Positions 26,753 through 35,423 are shown, counted from the stretch's first letter. The stretch is DNA of 58,542 bases from Caryophanales bacterium UBA3620 (GCA_002375205.1 DFLL01000017.1:474-59015); one strand, 5' to 3'. The notes: generated from the letters alone by a model not told the origin. Made by a program: numbers and translations.

Positions 26753-28789
26753 CTATATGTCTTTCTCATAATCACAATTAGTACATTTAATCTTATCTTT
26801 TTTCTTTGTAAGAACACCATTGCAGTTAGGGCAAGATTCCCCTATTGGCTCATCCCAAGTAGCAAAATCACATTTAGGATAGTTAGAGCAACCATAAAAG
26901 ATTTTACCTCTCTTTGTTTTTCTTTCAATAATTTTACCGTCACATTTAGGACAAGGCATAATTTCTTTTACTTCTTTTTTCTCCGTAGGTTTAATATACT
27001 TACATTCCGGATAATTAGAGCAAGCAACAAACTTACCATATTTACTTTGTTTTACTACTAATGGATTACCACAATTAGGGCATGTTTCTCCTGTCTCTTC
27101 AGGAGCTTTCTTTTCCATTTCACTAAAAGCTACTTTTACTTTAGGTTCAAAATCCTTATAAAATAGTTCAAGAAGTTTATTCCACTCTAAATTACCCTCT
27201 GCTATCTTATCAAGATCATCTTCCATCTTCTTCGTATATTCAACATTAATAATATCTTTAAAGAATTCCTGTAATTTATCAGTAGTTTCAATTCCTATTT
27301 CTGTAGGTACAAATTTCTTCTCTACTAGTTTTACATAAGCTCTCTCTATTATTGTTTCGATTGTTTTAGCATATGTAGAAGGTCTACCTATTCCTAATTC
27401 TTCCATTTCTTTAATTAGTTTACTTTCTGTATATCTACTAGGAGGTTTAGTTGTATGCATTGTATAATCAATATTATTAGATACTATTATATTACTCTTA
27501 TAATTAGAAAAATCAGGAAGTATTTTATCTTCAGAATCTTCATACATATTATATACTTTTAAATAACCATCAAATATAAGTACCTGACCAGTAGTCTTAA
27601 ACTGATAATTATTATTATCTAGTATTACAGTCGTAGCTTCCACTTTAGCATCTTTCATTAATGACGCTAAAGCTCTATAATAAATAATTCGATATAATTT
27701 ATATTCATCACTCGTTAAATACTCTTTAATTTTTTCCGGTTCTCTATTAATAGATGTTGGTCTAATAGCTTCATGAGCATCTTGAACATTTTCTGTTTTA
27801 TTACTTGTTTTAACATAGCCAACATACTCACTACCATAGTTTTCTTTAATATAACCATATGTGCTCTTAATAAACTCATCAGAAAGTCTTACTGAGTCAG
27901 TTCTCATATATGATATAAGACCCACAGTTTCTGTGCCGATATTAATACCTTCATATAACTTTTGTGCAATACTCATTGTCTTCTTCGAACTAAAGCCTAA
28001 CTTACTAGAAGCCTCTTGCTGAAGAGTACTTGTTGTAAAAGGAAATTTGCTCTTCTTAGCTTTCTCTTTTTTATCAACACTTTCTATTTTAAAAGCATTA
28101 GAAAGTTTACTAAGAATATCTTTAGCTTCATTTTCTTTTTTAATTTCAATTTTTTTATGATTATAAGTATCTAGCTTAGCATCAAAGTCACTAAAATGAG
28201 CATCTATTTCATAATATTCTTCTGGTATAAAAGCCTCTATTTCTCTTTCTCTATCGACAATTAATTTTAGAGCAACACTTTGCACTCTACCCGCAGACTT
28301 ACCACCTGTTTTTGATTGCATAAGTTTGCTTAATCTAAAGCCAATAATTCGATCCAATATTCTTCTTGTTTCCTGTGACTTAACTAAATTATCATCAATC
28401 ATTCTTGCTTTATCAAAAGAATTAAGAACAGCTCCTTTTGTTATTTCATTAAATACTATTCTTTTATAATTATTATCATTTAAACCTAAAGTATCATATA
28501 AATGCCAACTAATAGCTTCTCCCTCCCTATCAGGGTCGGTAGCTAAATATACAAAACTAGCATTTTTAACATCGCTTTTTAATTCTTTAACTAATTTATT
28601 TTTACCTTTAATAATTTTATAATCAGGTTTAAACCCATTATCTATATCTACTCCAAACCCATATTTACCAGAAGTAGATAAATCTCTTATATGTCCAACC
28701 GAAGAAACTACTTTGTAGTCACTTCCTAAATATTTTTCTATTGTCTTACTTTTATGTGGTGACTCCACGATAACTAGTTTTTTATTCAT
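26753..28789 (-). CDS. topA: DNA topoisomerase I (type IA, TopA)
   Basis: Protein of 678 residues from the ATG at 28789 (MNKKLVIVESPHKSKTIEKY), with site AAGGAAGG; an upstream in-frame start lies before this site and is not chosen. Toprim domain with VESP and ATDPDREGEAISWH. The active-site tyrosine is in GLISYMRTDSVRLS. C-terminal part: three zinc-ribbon repeats with four cysteines each (CPNCG-CSNYPEC, CPKCDGK-CSNYPKC, CPNCNG-CTNC). It relaxes negative supercoils by single-strand passage. Confidence 0.98.
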   Translation of the reverse strand: MNKKLVIVESPHKSKTIEKYLGSDYKVVSSVGHIRDLSTSGKYGFGVDIDNGFKPDYKIIKGKNKLVKELKSDVKNASFVYLATDPDREGEAISWHLYDTLGLNDNNYKRIVFNEITKGAVLNSFDKARMIDDNLVKSQETRRILDRIIGFRLSKLMQSKTGGKSAGRVQSVALKLIVDREREIEAFIPEEYYEIDAHFSDFDAKLDTYNHKKIEIKKENEAKDILSKLSNAFKIESVDKKEKAKKSKFPFTTSTLQQEASSKLGFSSKKTMSIAQKLYEGINIGTETVGLISYMRTDSVRLSDEFIKSTYGYIKENYGSEYVGYVKTSNKTENVQDAHEAIRPTSINREPEKIKEYLTSDEYKLYRIIYYRALASLMKDAKVEATTVILDNNNYQFKTTGQVLIFDGYLKVYNMYEDSEDKILPDFSNYKSNIIVSNNIDYTMHTTKPPSRYTESKLIKEMEELGIGRPSTYAKTIETIIERAYVKLVEKKFVPTEIGIETTDKLQEFFKDIINVEYTKKMEDDLDKIAEGNLEWNKLLELFYKDFEPKVKVAFSEMEKKAPEETGETCPNCGNPLVVKQSKYGKFVACSNYPECKYIKPTEKKEVKEIMPCPKCDGKIIERKTKRGKIFYGCSNYPKCDFATWDEPIGESCPNCNGVLTKKKDKIKCTNCDYEKDI

Positions 28790-28954
28790 AGAATCCTTCC
28801 TTTCTCTCTGTAACATTATATACTATATTTATTCTAAAATGCAAGTCTTTTTTTAGGAAATTAAAAATAGCCCTCATAAAGAGAGCTAAATATATATTAA
28901 ACATAAGCATTAACTTATGACATTATATATTATGCAAACAATCAATAAATGTTC

Positions 28955-28983
28955 CAAAAAAAGAAAGACTATCCAAGTCTTTC
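28955..28983 (-). terminator. Terminator of rpsU-yqeY
   Basis: Minus strand GAAAGACT pairs with AGTCTTTC around a 5-base loop, followed by TTTTTTTGG. It overlaps the yqeY stop. The remaining 28817-28954 stretch is AT-rich with no supported gene. Confidence 0.85.
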
Positions 28984-29412
28984 CTTTATTAATTTACTAA
29001 CTAAAGACATATCCGCTCTTCCTTTTACTAAAGGAGTAACGCTTTTCATAATAAGTCCCATATCTTTCTGACTAGTAGGTTTTACTTCGTCAAAGACTTT
29101 ATCTAATATCTTATTTAATTCTTCATCTGATAAAGCTTCAGGCATATAAGAAGATAATATTTCCACTTCCTTCTTATTCTGTTCTACTAAGTCTTCTCTA
29201 CCAGCTTTTTCAAATTGCTCGATAGCCTCTTTACGCATTTTTATTTGCTTAGATAAAACATTAATTACATCATCATCAGTAAGCTCTTCTCTAGGACTTT
29301 TTTTAGCAAGTTGCATAGCACCTTTTACCATTCTAATTACTCCTAGTTTAAAAGTATCTTTATTTTTCATTGCATCTTTTAAATCATTATTAATCTTTTC
29401 TGATAATGTCAT
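28969..29412 (-). CDS. yqeY: GatB/YqeY domain protein
   Basis: Protein of 147 residues matching stand-alone YqeY: LSEKINNDLKDAMKNKDTFK, LGVIRMVKGAM, then KQIKMRKEAIEQFEKAGRED and SYMPEALSDEEL. The fold is the tRNA-binding tail found in GatB, but the free protein's role is unsettled. It follows rpsU by 12 bp, the usual Bacilli order. GAGGGTGAG precedes the ATG. Confidence 0.96.
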   Translation of the reverse strand: MTLSEKINNDLKDAMKNKDTFKLGVIRMVKGAMQLAKKSPREELTDDDVINVLSKQIKMRKEAIEQFEKAGREDLVEQNKKEVEILSSYMPEALSDEELNKILDKVFDEVKPTSQKDMGLIMKSVTPLVKGRADMSLVSKLIKERLG

Positions 29413-29424
29413 AAACTCACCCTC

Positions 29425-29637
29425 TTAGTAATTATTCTTTCTAGCATTTCTTCTAGAATTAATAGTATTTTTTTTCTTTTCTTCTTTTTCTCTTTTTGAT
29501 TTACTTTTATATCCTTCAGCTCTTTCTTTAGCTTTAGAGAGATTACCGTTACGTGCTACTTGATTTTTAAATTTTCTTAAAGCAAATTCAACATCATTAT
29601 TTCTAACACTAACGGTTACTTTAGTTCCTGCAGACAT
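29425..29637 (-). CDS. rpsU: 30S ribosomal protein S21
   Basis: Protein of 70 residues from the ATG at 29637 (MSAGTKVTVSVRNNDVEFAL), which has an AAGGAGGG site; a longer reading to 29688 crosses that site and the promoter and is rejected. The FKNQVARNGNLS segment and the very basic C-terminus (KSKREKEEKKK) are typical. S21 binds the small subunit near the anti-Shine-Dalgarno region. First gene of rpsU-yqeY. Confidence 0.93.
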   Translation of the reverse strand: MSAGTKVTVSVRNNDVEFALRKFKNQVARNGNLSKAKERAEGYKSKSKREKEEKKKNTINSRRNARKNNY

Positions 29638-29668
29638 TCTATCCCTCCTTCCGCTTTTTCCATCATAA

Positions 29669-29697
29669 ATTATATCATTATTTGACATATTTTACAA
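29669..29697 (-). promoter_or_regulatory. Promoter of rpsU-yqeY
   Basis: Minus strand TTGTAA (29697-29692), 17-bp spacer, TATAAT (29674-29669). Confidence 0.55.
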
Positions 29698-29698
29698 T

Positions 29699-29763
29699 AA
29701 GTTTTTACTTATTTTATCCCATTATTAACAAAGTTTTTACTTATTTTATCAAATTATTAAACA
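29699..29763. repeat. Two direct repeats of about 32 bp
   Basis: The 20-base block AAGTTTTTACTTATTTTATC followed by a variable pair and ATTATTAA occurs at 29699 and again at 29731, period 32. It lies just upstream of the rpsU promoter in a gene-free stretch (29638-29917). It is AT-rich, so it may be simple tandem duplication. Confidence 0.65.
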
Positions 29764-29917
29764 AAAAAGATATTTTTGTAATATTTTTTTAATAAGAAAG
29801 AGAAAATAATTAATTTCTCCCATATAATCAAAGTCCTCATAATGTGATTGTCAAAAAGTAAGTCGAATTTAGCAAACAAAAAAAGAATTGCAAATAGCAA
29901 TCTTTAAAACACAATAT

Positions 29918-30767
29918 CTAATTTTTATATTTTAAATTATCAAGTATTTTTTCACTATATTTATTTTCTTTTTCTAACTCTTTTAAACTCTTATCTGGTG
30001 TTGGTAAAATCTTCTGGCATAGTACCGCCTAATCTTTTAATACTATTTCTTACTTCTTTACCAACTTCATAATGAACAGAATTTGCAGTATATTCATTAT
30101 CCACATTATCTCTTTTTAATTTAGCATCTGTTTGAGCTATTCTAAATATATTATCCGCAAGTTCTTCACTCCCCATATTATCTAATATATCTTCTCTATA
30201 TCTTAATTTCTTTCTTTTGAAAATATCATCTGCTGTTTCACCATTATAAAGTCCTTTGTATCCAGTATTATGAAATCTAGCCAAATCTTTTACTCCACTT
30301 TTTACTGCCGTTTGATTCAAATTATAATTACCTTTTCTTGCTTGATTTCTTCTATATAATCTTTTTTCATTTTCAGTTAGATTATTATATTCTAATTCAG
30401 ATAGTTCCTGCTTTCTTGTTTGGATGGCAAAATAAGTTTGACCTAAAGCTATTATTTCTTTTTGAGGATTTCCATTCATTACAATTAAATAGCATGCATA
30501 TCTAGATAGTTTATAATCTATAATTTTTCTTGTTGTTTTAGATCCTATATCAACCATTTTGCGGTACAACGCAAAATGGTCATCAATATTATATTTGCTT
30601 TCTTTACATGCTGATATAGCTCTTACAATTAAATCATTTATACTTCTCCACTGATTGTATCCTAAAATACTTTGTAATTCTCTTGCTAACCAATACTCAT
30701 TACCTAATTCATCTATATGTTTTATATCTTCAAATATTTTTTCTGTGTATTCTTTTATTTCATTCAT
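29918..30767 (-). pseudogene. dinD: DinD-type DNA damage-inducible protein, frameshifted near the 3' end
   Basis: The main frame (29991-30767, 258 residues) has the BRO-like N-terminal domain (EYWLARELQSILGYNQWRSI, then KLSRYACYLIVMNGNPQKE and QTYFAIQTRKQELSE). It also has the DinD C-terminal block GYKGLYNGETADDIF. Relatives end with GGTMPEDLPTP-KSLKELE. Here the frame reads GGTMPEDF and then TNTR-stop, while the neighbouring frame continues LPTPDKSLKELEKENK to a TAG at 29918. One extra T near 30005-30008 explains this. The last 28 or so residues are therefore lost; function may be partly kept. DinD proteins are linked to SOS response and mobile islands. AAGGAAG precedes the ATG. Confidence 0.8.
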
Positions 30768-30783
30768 TTTATCATCTTCCTTT

Positions 30784-31322
30784 CTACGGACTACAAGTCT
30801 CTATTTTTAATTTACTATTTTTAATTTTAAACATAATACTCCCATCTTGATCTGTTCTATATATTTTACTGTTTTTTAAATTATCTAATACTTCTTTATT
30901 TGGATGACCATATCTATTATTTTTACCTACTGATATCATTGAATATTTTTGATCTATTTCAAAGTTGAACTCTTCACTACTACTTGTCTTACTTCTACGA
31001 TGTTCTTCTTTTAAAACATCAATATCTGGTAAATTATACTCATTAATAATTTTCTGTAATACTTGATGCATCTACCATAAACAAAAATTTATATCAATCA
31101 AGTTCGATATAAATAACATTACTACTATCATTTTCATGATCATATTCTTTAGTTTGTAGGAAGTATAATTTGTTCTTATCAATATTTAATTCTTTAATAC
31201 TTCAGTAATATTTAATATTCATTTTATCTAACACTTTGATTAATTCTTTCTCAAATCATTATAAGGGTCAAAATTAAAATCTTTATATTAAAATTATTAA
31301 CTAAATTAATTGTTTTAACCAT
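30784..31322 (-). pseudogene. Decayed metallo-beta-lactamase-fold hydrolase (ComEC-tail type)
   Basis: Pieces of one protein can be read in changing frames. MVKTINLVNNFNIK starts at 31322; after a frame change comes KELIKVLDKMNIKYY, then TGA, SIKELNIDKNKLYFLQTKEY, NDSSNVIYIELD, TGA, YKFLFMVDAS. After another shift comes an intact 95-codon frame with LPDIDVLK, SKTSSSEEF, ISVGKNNRYGHPNKEVLDNL and YRTDQDGSIMFKI. The order matches the extracellular MBL domain of ComEC-like proteins. The expected metal motif HHGSKTSS reads HRRSKTSS and the expected MGDA reads MVDA. Two frameshifts and two stops make this a dead gene. Confidence 0.8.
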
Positions 31323-31351
31323 ATAGTAATAATTCACATGATATAACAATC

Positions 31352-31380
31352 AAAAAATTAATAAGAGGGTTATCCCTCTT
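31352..31380 (-). terminator. Terminator of the bacteriocin-like operon
   Basis: Minus strand AAGAGGG pairs with CCCTCTT around a 4-base loop, followed by ATTAATTTTTT. It begins a few bases after the stop codon of the second peptide gene. Confidence 0.85.
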
Positions 31381-31384
31381 ATTA

Positions 31385-31552
31385 TTATAAACTACAATTT
31401 TTACCTTCAATAATTCTTCTTATTGAACTGCCTAGAGCATCTCCTAAATTATAAATAGTTTCAACAACTTTATAAATAGCTCCCATCATCGCAGCACTAA
31501 TACTAGTTCCACCACTAACATTTTTCATTTCTTCTATTTTTAACTTTCTCAT
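31385..31552 (-). CDS. Double-glycine bacteriocin-like peptide B
   Basis: Prepeptide of 55 residues. The ATG at 31552 has an AAGGAG site. The leader MRKLKIEEMKNVSGG is a classic double-glycine leader cut after residue 15 by C39 peptidases. The predicted mature peptide has 40 residues, beginning TSISAAMMGAIYKVVETIYN. It carries a GxxxG motif (GDALG) in a helical amphipathic stretch, then a basic IRRIIEGKNC end with one Cys. Such features match one partner of class IIb two-peptide bacteriocins. It lies 14 bp after peptide A and before the operon terminator, in the exporter operon. No matching known bacteriocin was recognised. Confidence 0.82.
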   Translation of the reverse strand: MRKLKIEEMKNVSGGTSISAAMMGAIYKVVETIYNLGDALGSSIRRIIEGKNCSL

Positions 31553-31566
31553 ATAAATCTCCTTTT

Positions 31567-31710
31567 TTAATTTCTACACGCCTCTGGATTTGAATATCCA
31601 TGAAATATACCTATTAAGAAAGTGATAACAACTCCAATAATACTTGAAACTACTACCGGAGAAGCACCTCCTTCTATTTTTTTCATTTGTTCTTTATTTA
31701 ATTTTTTCAT
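31567..31710 (-). CDS. Double-glycine bacteriocin-like peptide A
   Basis: Prepeptide of 47 residues. The ATG at 31710 has a GAGGAGG site embedded in the last codons (Met-Arg-Arg-stop) of the preceding accessory gene, so translation is probably coupled. The leader MKKLNKEQMKKIEGG closely resembles that of peptide B and ends in Gly-Gly at residue 15. The mature part is 32 residues: ASPVVVSSIIGVVITFLIGI, then FHGYSNPEACRN. It is very hydrophobic, with a GxxxG motif (GIFHG) and one Cys near the end. This fits a membrane-inserting partner of a two-peptide bacteriocin. Confidence 0.82.
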   Translation of the reverse strand: MKKLNKEQMKKIEGGASPVVVSSIIGVVITFLIGIFHGYSNPEACRN

Positions 31711-31712
31711 TT

Positions 31713-32144
31713 TTACCTCCTCATAATATAATCAATTACTCTTTTATTCTCTTTTAAAAAGTGAAGATCTAAACTTAAATTATTAATATTATATTTCAAA
31801 GGAATATCTATCTCAATATTTATTATCTGATATGTTGTACTATTATCAGTAAAAAAATTTTCATCTACCGATATAATCTTGTAATTAAATTCTCTCTTAT
31901 CAATCATCACAACATCATTAGAGGTTAAATAACTAATTTTATCTAAAGGAATATATAATCTTATATAATATTTCTCATCATCAAATTGAACTATACCTTT
32001 TACTTTATAATATAACTTATAATGAAATAGAGTCATAAACATAATTAAGGAAAGTGCTATCACTATTATTATCATTATATACATATATATTAAAGGCTCA
32101 ACCCTTCTACTAAATATAATTCCGCTACCTATATAATATTTCAT
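31713..32144 (-). CDS. Short membrane accessory protein of the peptide exporter (HlyD-like position)
   Basis: Protein of 143 residues. One long membrane span at about 20-43 (MYIMIIIVIALSLIMFMTLF) precedes a mostly beta-rich external domain (GIVQFDDEKYYIRLYIPLDK, then INIEIDIPLKYNI). In class II bacteriocin loci an HlyD-like accessory protein of about 400 or more residues usually occupies this spot. This one keeps the anchor and a short beta domain but has no coiled-coil hairpin. It overlaps the exporter gene by 4 bp and carries the ribosome site of peptide A at its end, so it is clearly part of the operon. Similarity to HlyD itself cannot be shown here. Confidence 0.6.
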   Translation of the reverse strand: MKYYIGSGIIFSRRVEPLIYMYIMIIIVIALSLIMFMTLFHYKLYYKVKGIVQFDDEKYYIRLYIPLDKISYLTSNDVVMIDKREFNYKIISVDENFFTDNSTTYQIINIEIDIPLKYNINNLSLDLHFLKENKRVIDYIMRR

Positions 32145-34219
32145 ATATCCCCCCTTACATAATTTTTAGCTGCATTTTTATCAATTACAATCATTCTATT
32201 ATATAAATCCATATTATCTTTCCGATGAGAAATAATAATAAAAGTCTTATCCTTATATTCATTAAAAATATTTTGAATAATCTTCCTTTCCAAATTAACA
32301 TCAATTTCATTTAAACCTTCATCAATCATAATAATATTACCATTTTTAAGTAGACCTCTAGCTAAGACTATTCTCTGCCTTTGACCTCCTGATAAATTTA
32401 CTCCATTCTCTTCAAGCCTATAATCATATCCTAATAAGTTATCCCTTACAATATCATCTACATAAGTAATTTTGCATACCTTTAAAAATTCTTCCTCACT
32501 TATATTCCTATCTAACATAATATTATTTCTAATCGTTCCCGTAAAAATAGATTCACATTGTGAAATATAAGTAATATTTTTTCTTATATCACTAAGACTA
32601 TAATCATTTATATCATAATTATTTATAAATATCATATCTCGTTCAACATCAAAATACTTATATATAAGTTTTAATATAGTACTTTTGCCTACACCAGAGT
32701 CTCCCATTATAAGTACTCTATCTCTTTCATTAATATAAAAACTTATATTATCGAGTAAATTATTTTTATTATTATAAGAGTATAATAAATTTTTAATAAT
32801 TATATTTCCTTTAACTTCTAACTTATTACCATCAAATATCTCCTCCTTAACATTTAATAAATTATTAGCTCTTATAATGGAATTCTTTACATAGTGATAT
32901 TCATTCAAAATATCTACTATATTTTTTATTGGATAGATCAAATAACTAGATAAAAACGTTATAGTTAAATAATTACCCATTGTTAAAGAATTATTAAAAA
33001 TTAACCTTATACTAAAATAACTAACCATTAATAAGCCAATATCTGTTATTAAGTCTTTAAATAATTGTATTAGATTAATAACCTCATTTTTCTTATATAC
33101 AGTATTTAATAATGATGAATATAATTTAGAAAAATTTAAAATAGTAGTATCCTCAATATTAAGATTTTTTATCGTCTCATAAGAACTAACAGCTTCAATA
33201 ATGGCACTATTAGTTAAAGCACTACATTCCTGTTCCTTAATAGTACTTATCTTTATTGGATAATTAAATAACAAAAGTATCAATAAATATATAAATATAA
33301 TTAAACAAATAATAAACAAAATCTTTTTATTAATAAATGAAAAAAATATAAAGGAAATAATAAAGATAATCGTATCTAAGAAAATACCCACTATTACCTT
33401 AGAAATAAATGATTTCAAAGAGAACAAATCTGTTAATCTAGATAAAACTTCACCAGTAGTCTTATTCTTATAATAGTAATAAGGAAGTAAAATTGTTTTC
33501 GTAAAAGTACTAAGAATTATACTAATATCTAATTTCTGATTTAAAAATAGAAGAAGATAATTTCTTACATAACTAGTTACTATCTTAACAATATACAAAA
33601 TAGAGAACAATAATGTTATAATAGCAATATTACTAGTAGTACTATCTATTACGTAATCAAAAATTACCTGAGAATAAAAAGAAGTACTTGCTGAAAAAAT
33701 AGTAAAAATAAACGATAATATAAATATAAAAATAATAATATTCTTATTTTTCAATAACACATATATAATTATTTTATTTAATATTTTTTCACCAGTTAAA
33801 ACTGGAAGATTTCGATCCTTCTCAAATAGCATAATATTACCTGTAAAAGAGTTAACAAAATCAAATAATTCCATAACTACCTTTCCTTTAGAAGGATCCA
33901 TAATAATAATTTTAGTATCTTCTATTTTATATACTACAACAAAATGCATATAATTATTATTATTTATCTGAGCAATAAAAGGAGTACCAATATCCTCTAA
34001 CTTACTATCATTATCAACTTTATAAGCAAATGATTTTAAGCCAATACTTTCCGCTGCTAAACTTAGATTATAAAAATTAGTACCCTCTCTATCTGTCTTT
34101 GTCAAAACTATCAATCTATCTAATAATATATCACCTCCATAAAAACGAATAATTGATAGAAGGGCCGCCGCTCCACAATCTTTTTCTCCTTCTTGTAACA
34201 CAATTAGTCTTTTGCGCAT
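32141..34219 (-). CDS. Peptide-cleaving ABC exporter with C39 protease domain
   Basis: Protein of 692 residues. The N-terminal C39 peptidase has Q9 and C15 (QEGEKDCGAAALL), H92 (YMHFVVVY) and D108 (IIMDPSKG), the complete catalytic set. A six-span transmembrane region lies at about 150-430. The ATP-binding domain has Walker A GDSGVGKST, signature LSGGQRQR, Walker B IIMIDEG and H-loop IISHR. Such proteins cut double-glycine leaders inside the cell and export the mature peptide. Two peptides with exactly such leaders lie downstream in the same operon. AGGAGGTAG precedes the ATG. Confidence 0.95.
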   Translation of the reverse strand: MRKRLIVLQEGEKDCGAAALLSIIRFYGGDILLDRLIVLTKTDREGTNFYNLSLAAESIGLKSFAYKVDNDSKLEDIGTPFIAQINNNNYMHFVVVYKIEDTKIIIMDPSKGKVVMELFDFVNSFTGNIMLFEKDRNLPVLTGEKILNKIIIYVLLKNKNIIIFIFILSFIFTIFSASTSFYSQVIFDYVIDSTTSNIAIITLLFSILYIVKIVTSYVRNYLLLFLNQKLDISIILSTFTKTILLPYYYYKNKTTGEVLSRLTDLFSLKSFISKVIVGIFLDTIIFIISFIFFSFINKKILFIICLIIFIYLLILLLFNYPIKISTIKEQECSALTNSAIIEAVSSYETIKNLNIEDTTILNFSKLYSSLLNTVYKKNEVINLIQLFKDLITDIGLLMVSYFSIRLIFNNSLTMGNYLTITFLSSYLIYPIKNIVDILNEYHYVKNSIIRANNLLNVKEEIFDGNKLEVKGNIIIKNLLYSYNNKNNLLDNISFYINERDRVLIMGDSGVGKSTILKLIYKYFDVERDMIFINNYDINDYSLSDIRKNITYISQCESIFTGTIRNNIMLDRNISEEEFLKVCKITYVDDIVRDNLLGYDYRLEENGVNLSGGQRQRIVLARGLLKNGNIIMIDEGLNEIDVNLERKIIQNIFNEYKDKTFIIISHRKDNMDLYNRMIVIDKNAAKNYVRGDI

Positions 34220-34332
34220 TCTACCTCCTCATAATATGTATTAAACATTGAAGGTCAAATTTTAAACTGTTTTTCTAAATTTCTTAAAAAAATCATCATT
34301 TTAAAACATTTATATGTCAAATATATGTAAAC

Positions 34333-34368
34333 AAAAAAACTTAATCTATTTTTTTTAGATTAAGTTTT
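34333..34368 (-). terminator. Strong terminator separating the exporter operon from the upstream gene
   Basis: A 13-bp perfect stem (AAAACTTAATCTA with its complement) and a 7-base loop, followed on the minus strand by a T7 run. It overlaps the stop of the 360-residue gene. The exporter operon therefore needs its own promoter in 34220-34332; several TTGAC-like boxes are present, but I cannot choose a convincing one. Confidence 0.88.
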
Positions 34369-35423
34369 ACTTTTTTCTTGCTATTTAAATATTCTAATTT
34401 AAAATCATTATCTGCATCAATACTATTTATATTATATATAAGTAAATACTCTTTATACTCATTAATATCTAAATATCCTCCTTTATAACCAATGCCAATA
34501 TCAGTAAAATAATTATAATACTTCATACTAGGAAAATATTCATCATTCTTGCTATTTAATACAAATTCATCTAAATCCAAACTATATTTATTCGTCTTTC
34601 CAATTATACTAACTTTTATTATAACATAACTATTATCTTTACTTATCCTATTTCTTTCGGATATATAGGAACAATTTACTTTTAAATTAAAATCCTTGGT
34701 ATTAAGTATTTCACCTTCACTTAAATCTCTATTTATTATATACCTATTAACAGGAAAAACAAATACTAAAATAATAGTTGCAATAACTAAAAATATATTA
34801 ATGATCAAAGAATTATCTTTATAATAATATGAAAATTCCCTAATTAATTTCCTACCATTCCTCTTAAAAGCGTTAGAATTAAGAACGTTATAAACTTCTA
34901 CTTCCGCACTATCCTCTTCATTCAAATTAAGCTCTTTTAAATCACTAGTAAAATTAAACTTCTTAATATCAAAGCCAAGGCCTCTTATTAACATTGGAAT
35001 AGACATAATTATTAAAATACCGTAATTAATTGTCGATATATCTCTATATAATCTAAGTTCTCTTCCCGAAACACTAGTAGACTCAAGTCCCCTAATATTA
35101 AAATATGAAATTATAAAAAGAATAGAAGAAAAAACACATAATATGATTATCCCTATATAAAATAATCTAGGTTTAGATTTATATTTCATTAAAAAATAGA
35201 TAATGGTAGAAAGAATCATTACTAAAATAAAACTAATATATATATAATAACTATTATAATTCGAAGAAATTACTTCAATTTTACCACTATAAGTAATATA
35301 ATCCCTAAAAAAATCAAATATTTTTTTAGCCATCACAGTAGAATATTCAAGCATTACAAACATTATTAAATGAATCAATCTAAAATGTCTAATTAAAAAA
35401 GCATATGGCCTTCTGAAAATCAT
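34341..35423 (-). CDS. Hypothetical multi-span membrane protein
   Basis: Protein of 360 residues. Hydrophobic spans are near 60-80, 90-110, 130-150 and 207-227. A cytoplasmic linker (about 155-200, SDLKELNLNEEDSAEVEVYN) and a C-terminal external beta-rich domain (about 235-360) complete it. No recognised family. It lies upstream of the exporter operon but is separated by a strong terminator, so it is probably not its immunity gene, although that cannot be excluded. Downstream of ylbL on the same strand. Confidence 0.6.
   Translation of the reverse strand: MIFRRPYAFLIRHFRLIHLIMFVMLEYSTVMAKKIFDFFRDYITYSGKIEVISSNYNSYYIYISFILVMILSTIIYFLMKYKSKPRLFYIGIIILCVFSSILFIISYFNIRGLESTSVSGRELRLYRDISTINYGILIIMSIPMLIRGLGFDIKKFNFTSDLKELNLNEEDSAEVEVYNVLNSNAFKRNGRKLIREFSYYYKDNSLIINIFLVIATIILVFVFPVNRYIINRDLSEGEILNTKDFNLKVNCSYISERNRISKDNSYVIIKVSIIGKTNKYSLDLDEFVLNSKNDEYFPSMKYYNYFTDIGIGYKGGYLDINEYKEYLLIYNINSIDADNDFKLEYLNSKKKVKLNLKKID

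Noticed and set aside
17490..31322. TGA as a tryptophan codon (mycoplasma code), suggested by TGA in rhuM and in the MBL remnant
   Set aside because: TGA is the natural stop of rsmH and the PBP gene, conserved Trp positions elsewhere are TGG, and both TGA-containing frames carry other lesions, so they are pseudogenes.
34230..34320. Promoter of the exporter operon (TTGACA near 34318 or TTGACC near 34257)
   Set aside because: The first has no acceptable -10 at proper spacing; the second would start transcription inside the ribosome site.
34341..35423. 360-residue membrane protein as bacteriocin immunity protein
   Set aside because: A 13-bp terminator separates it from the exporter operon, and it is larger than typical immunity proteins; kept only as an open possibility.
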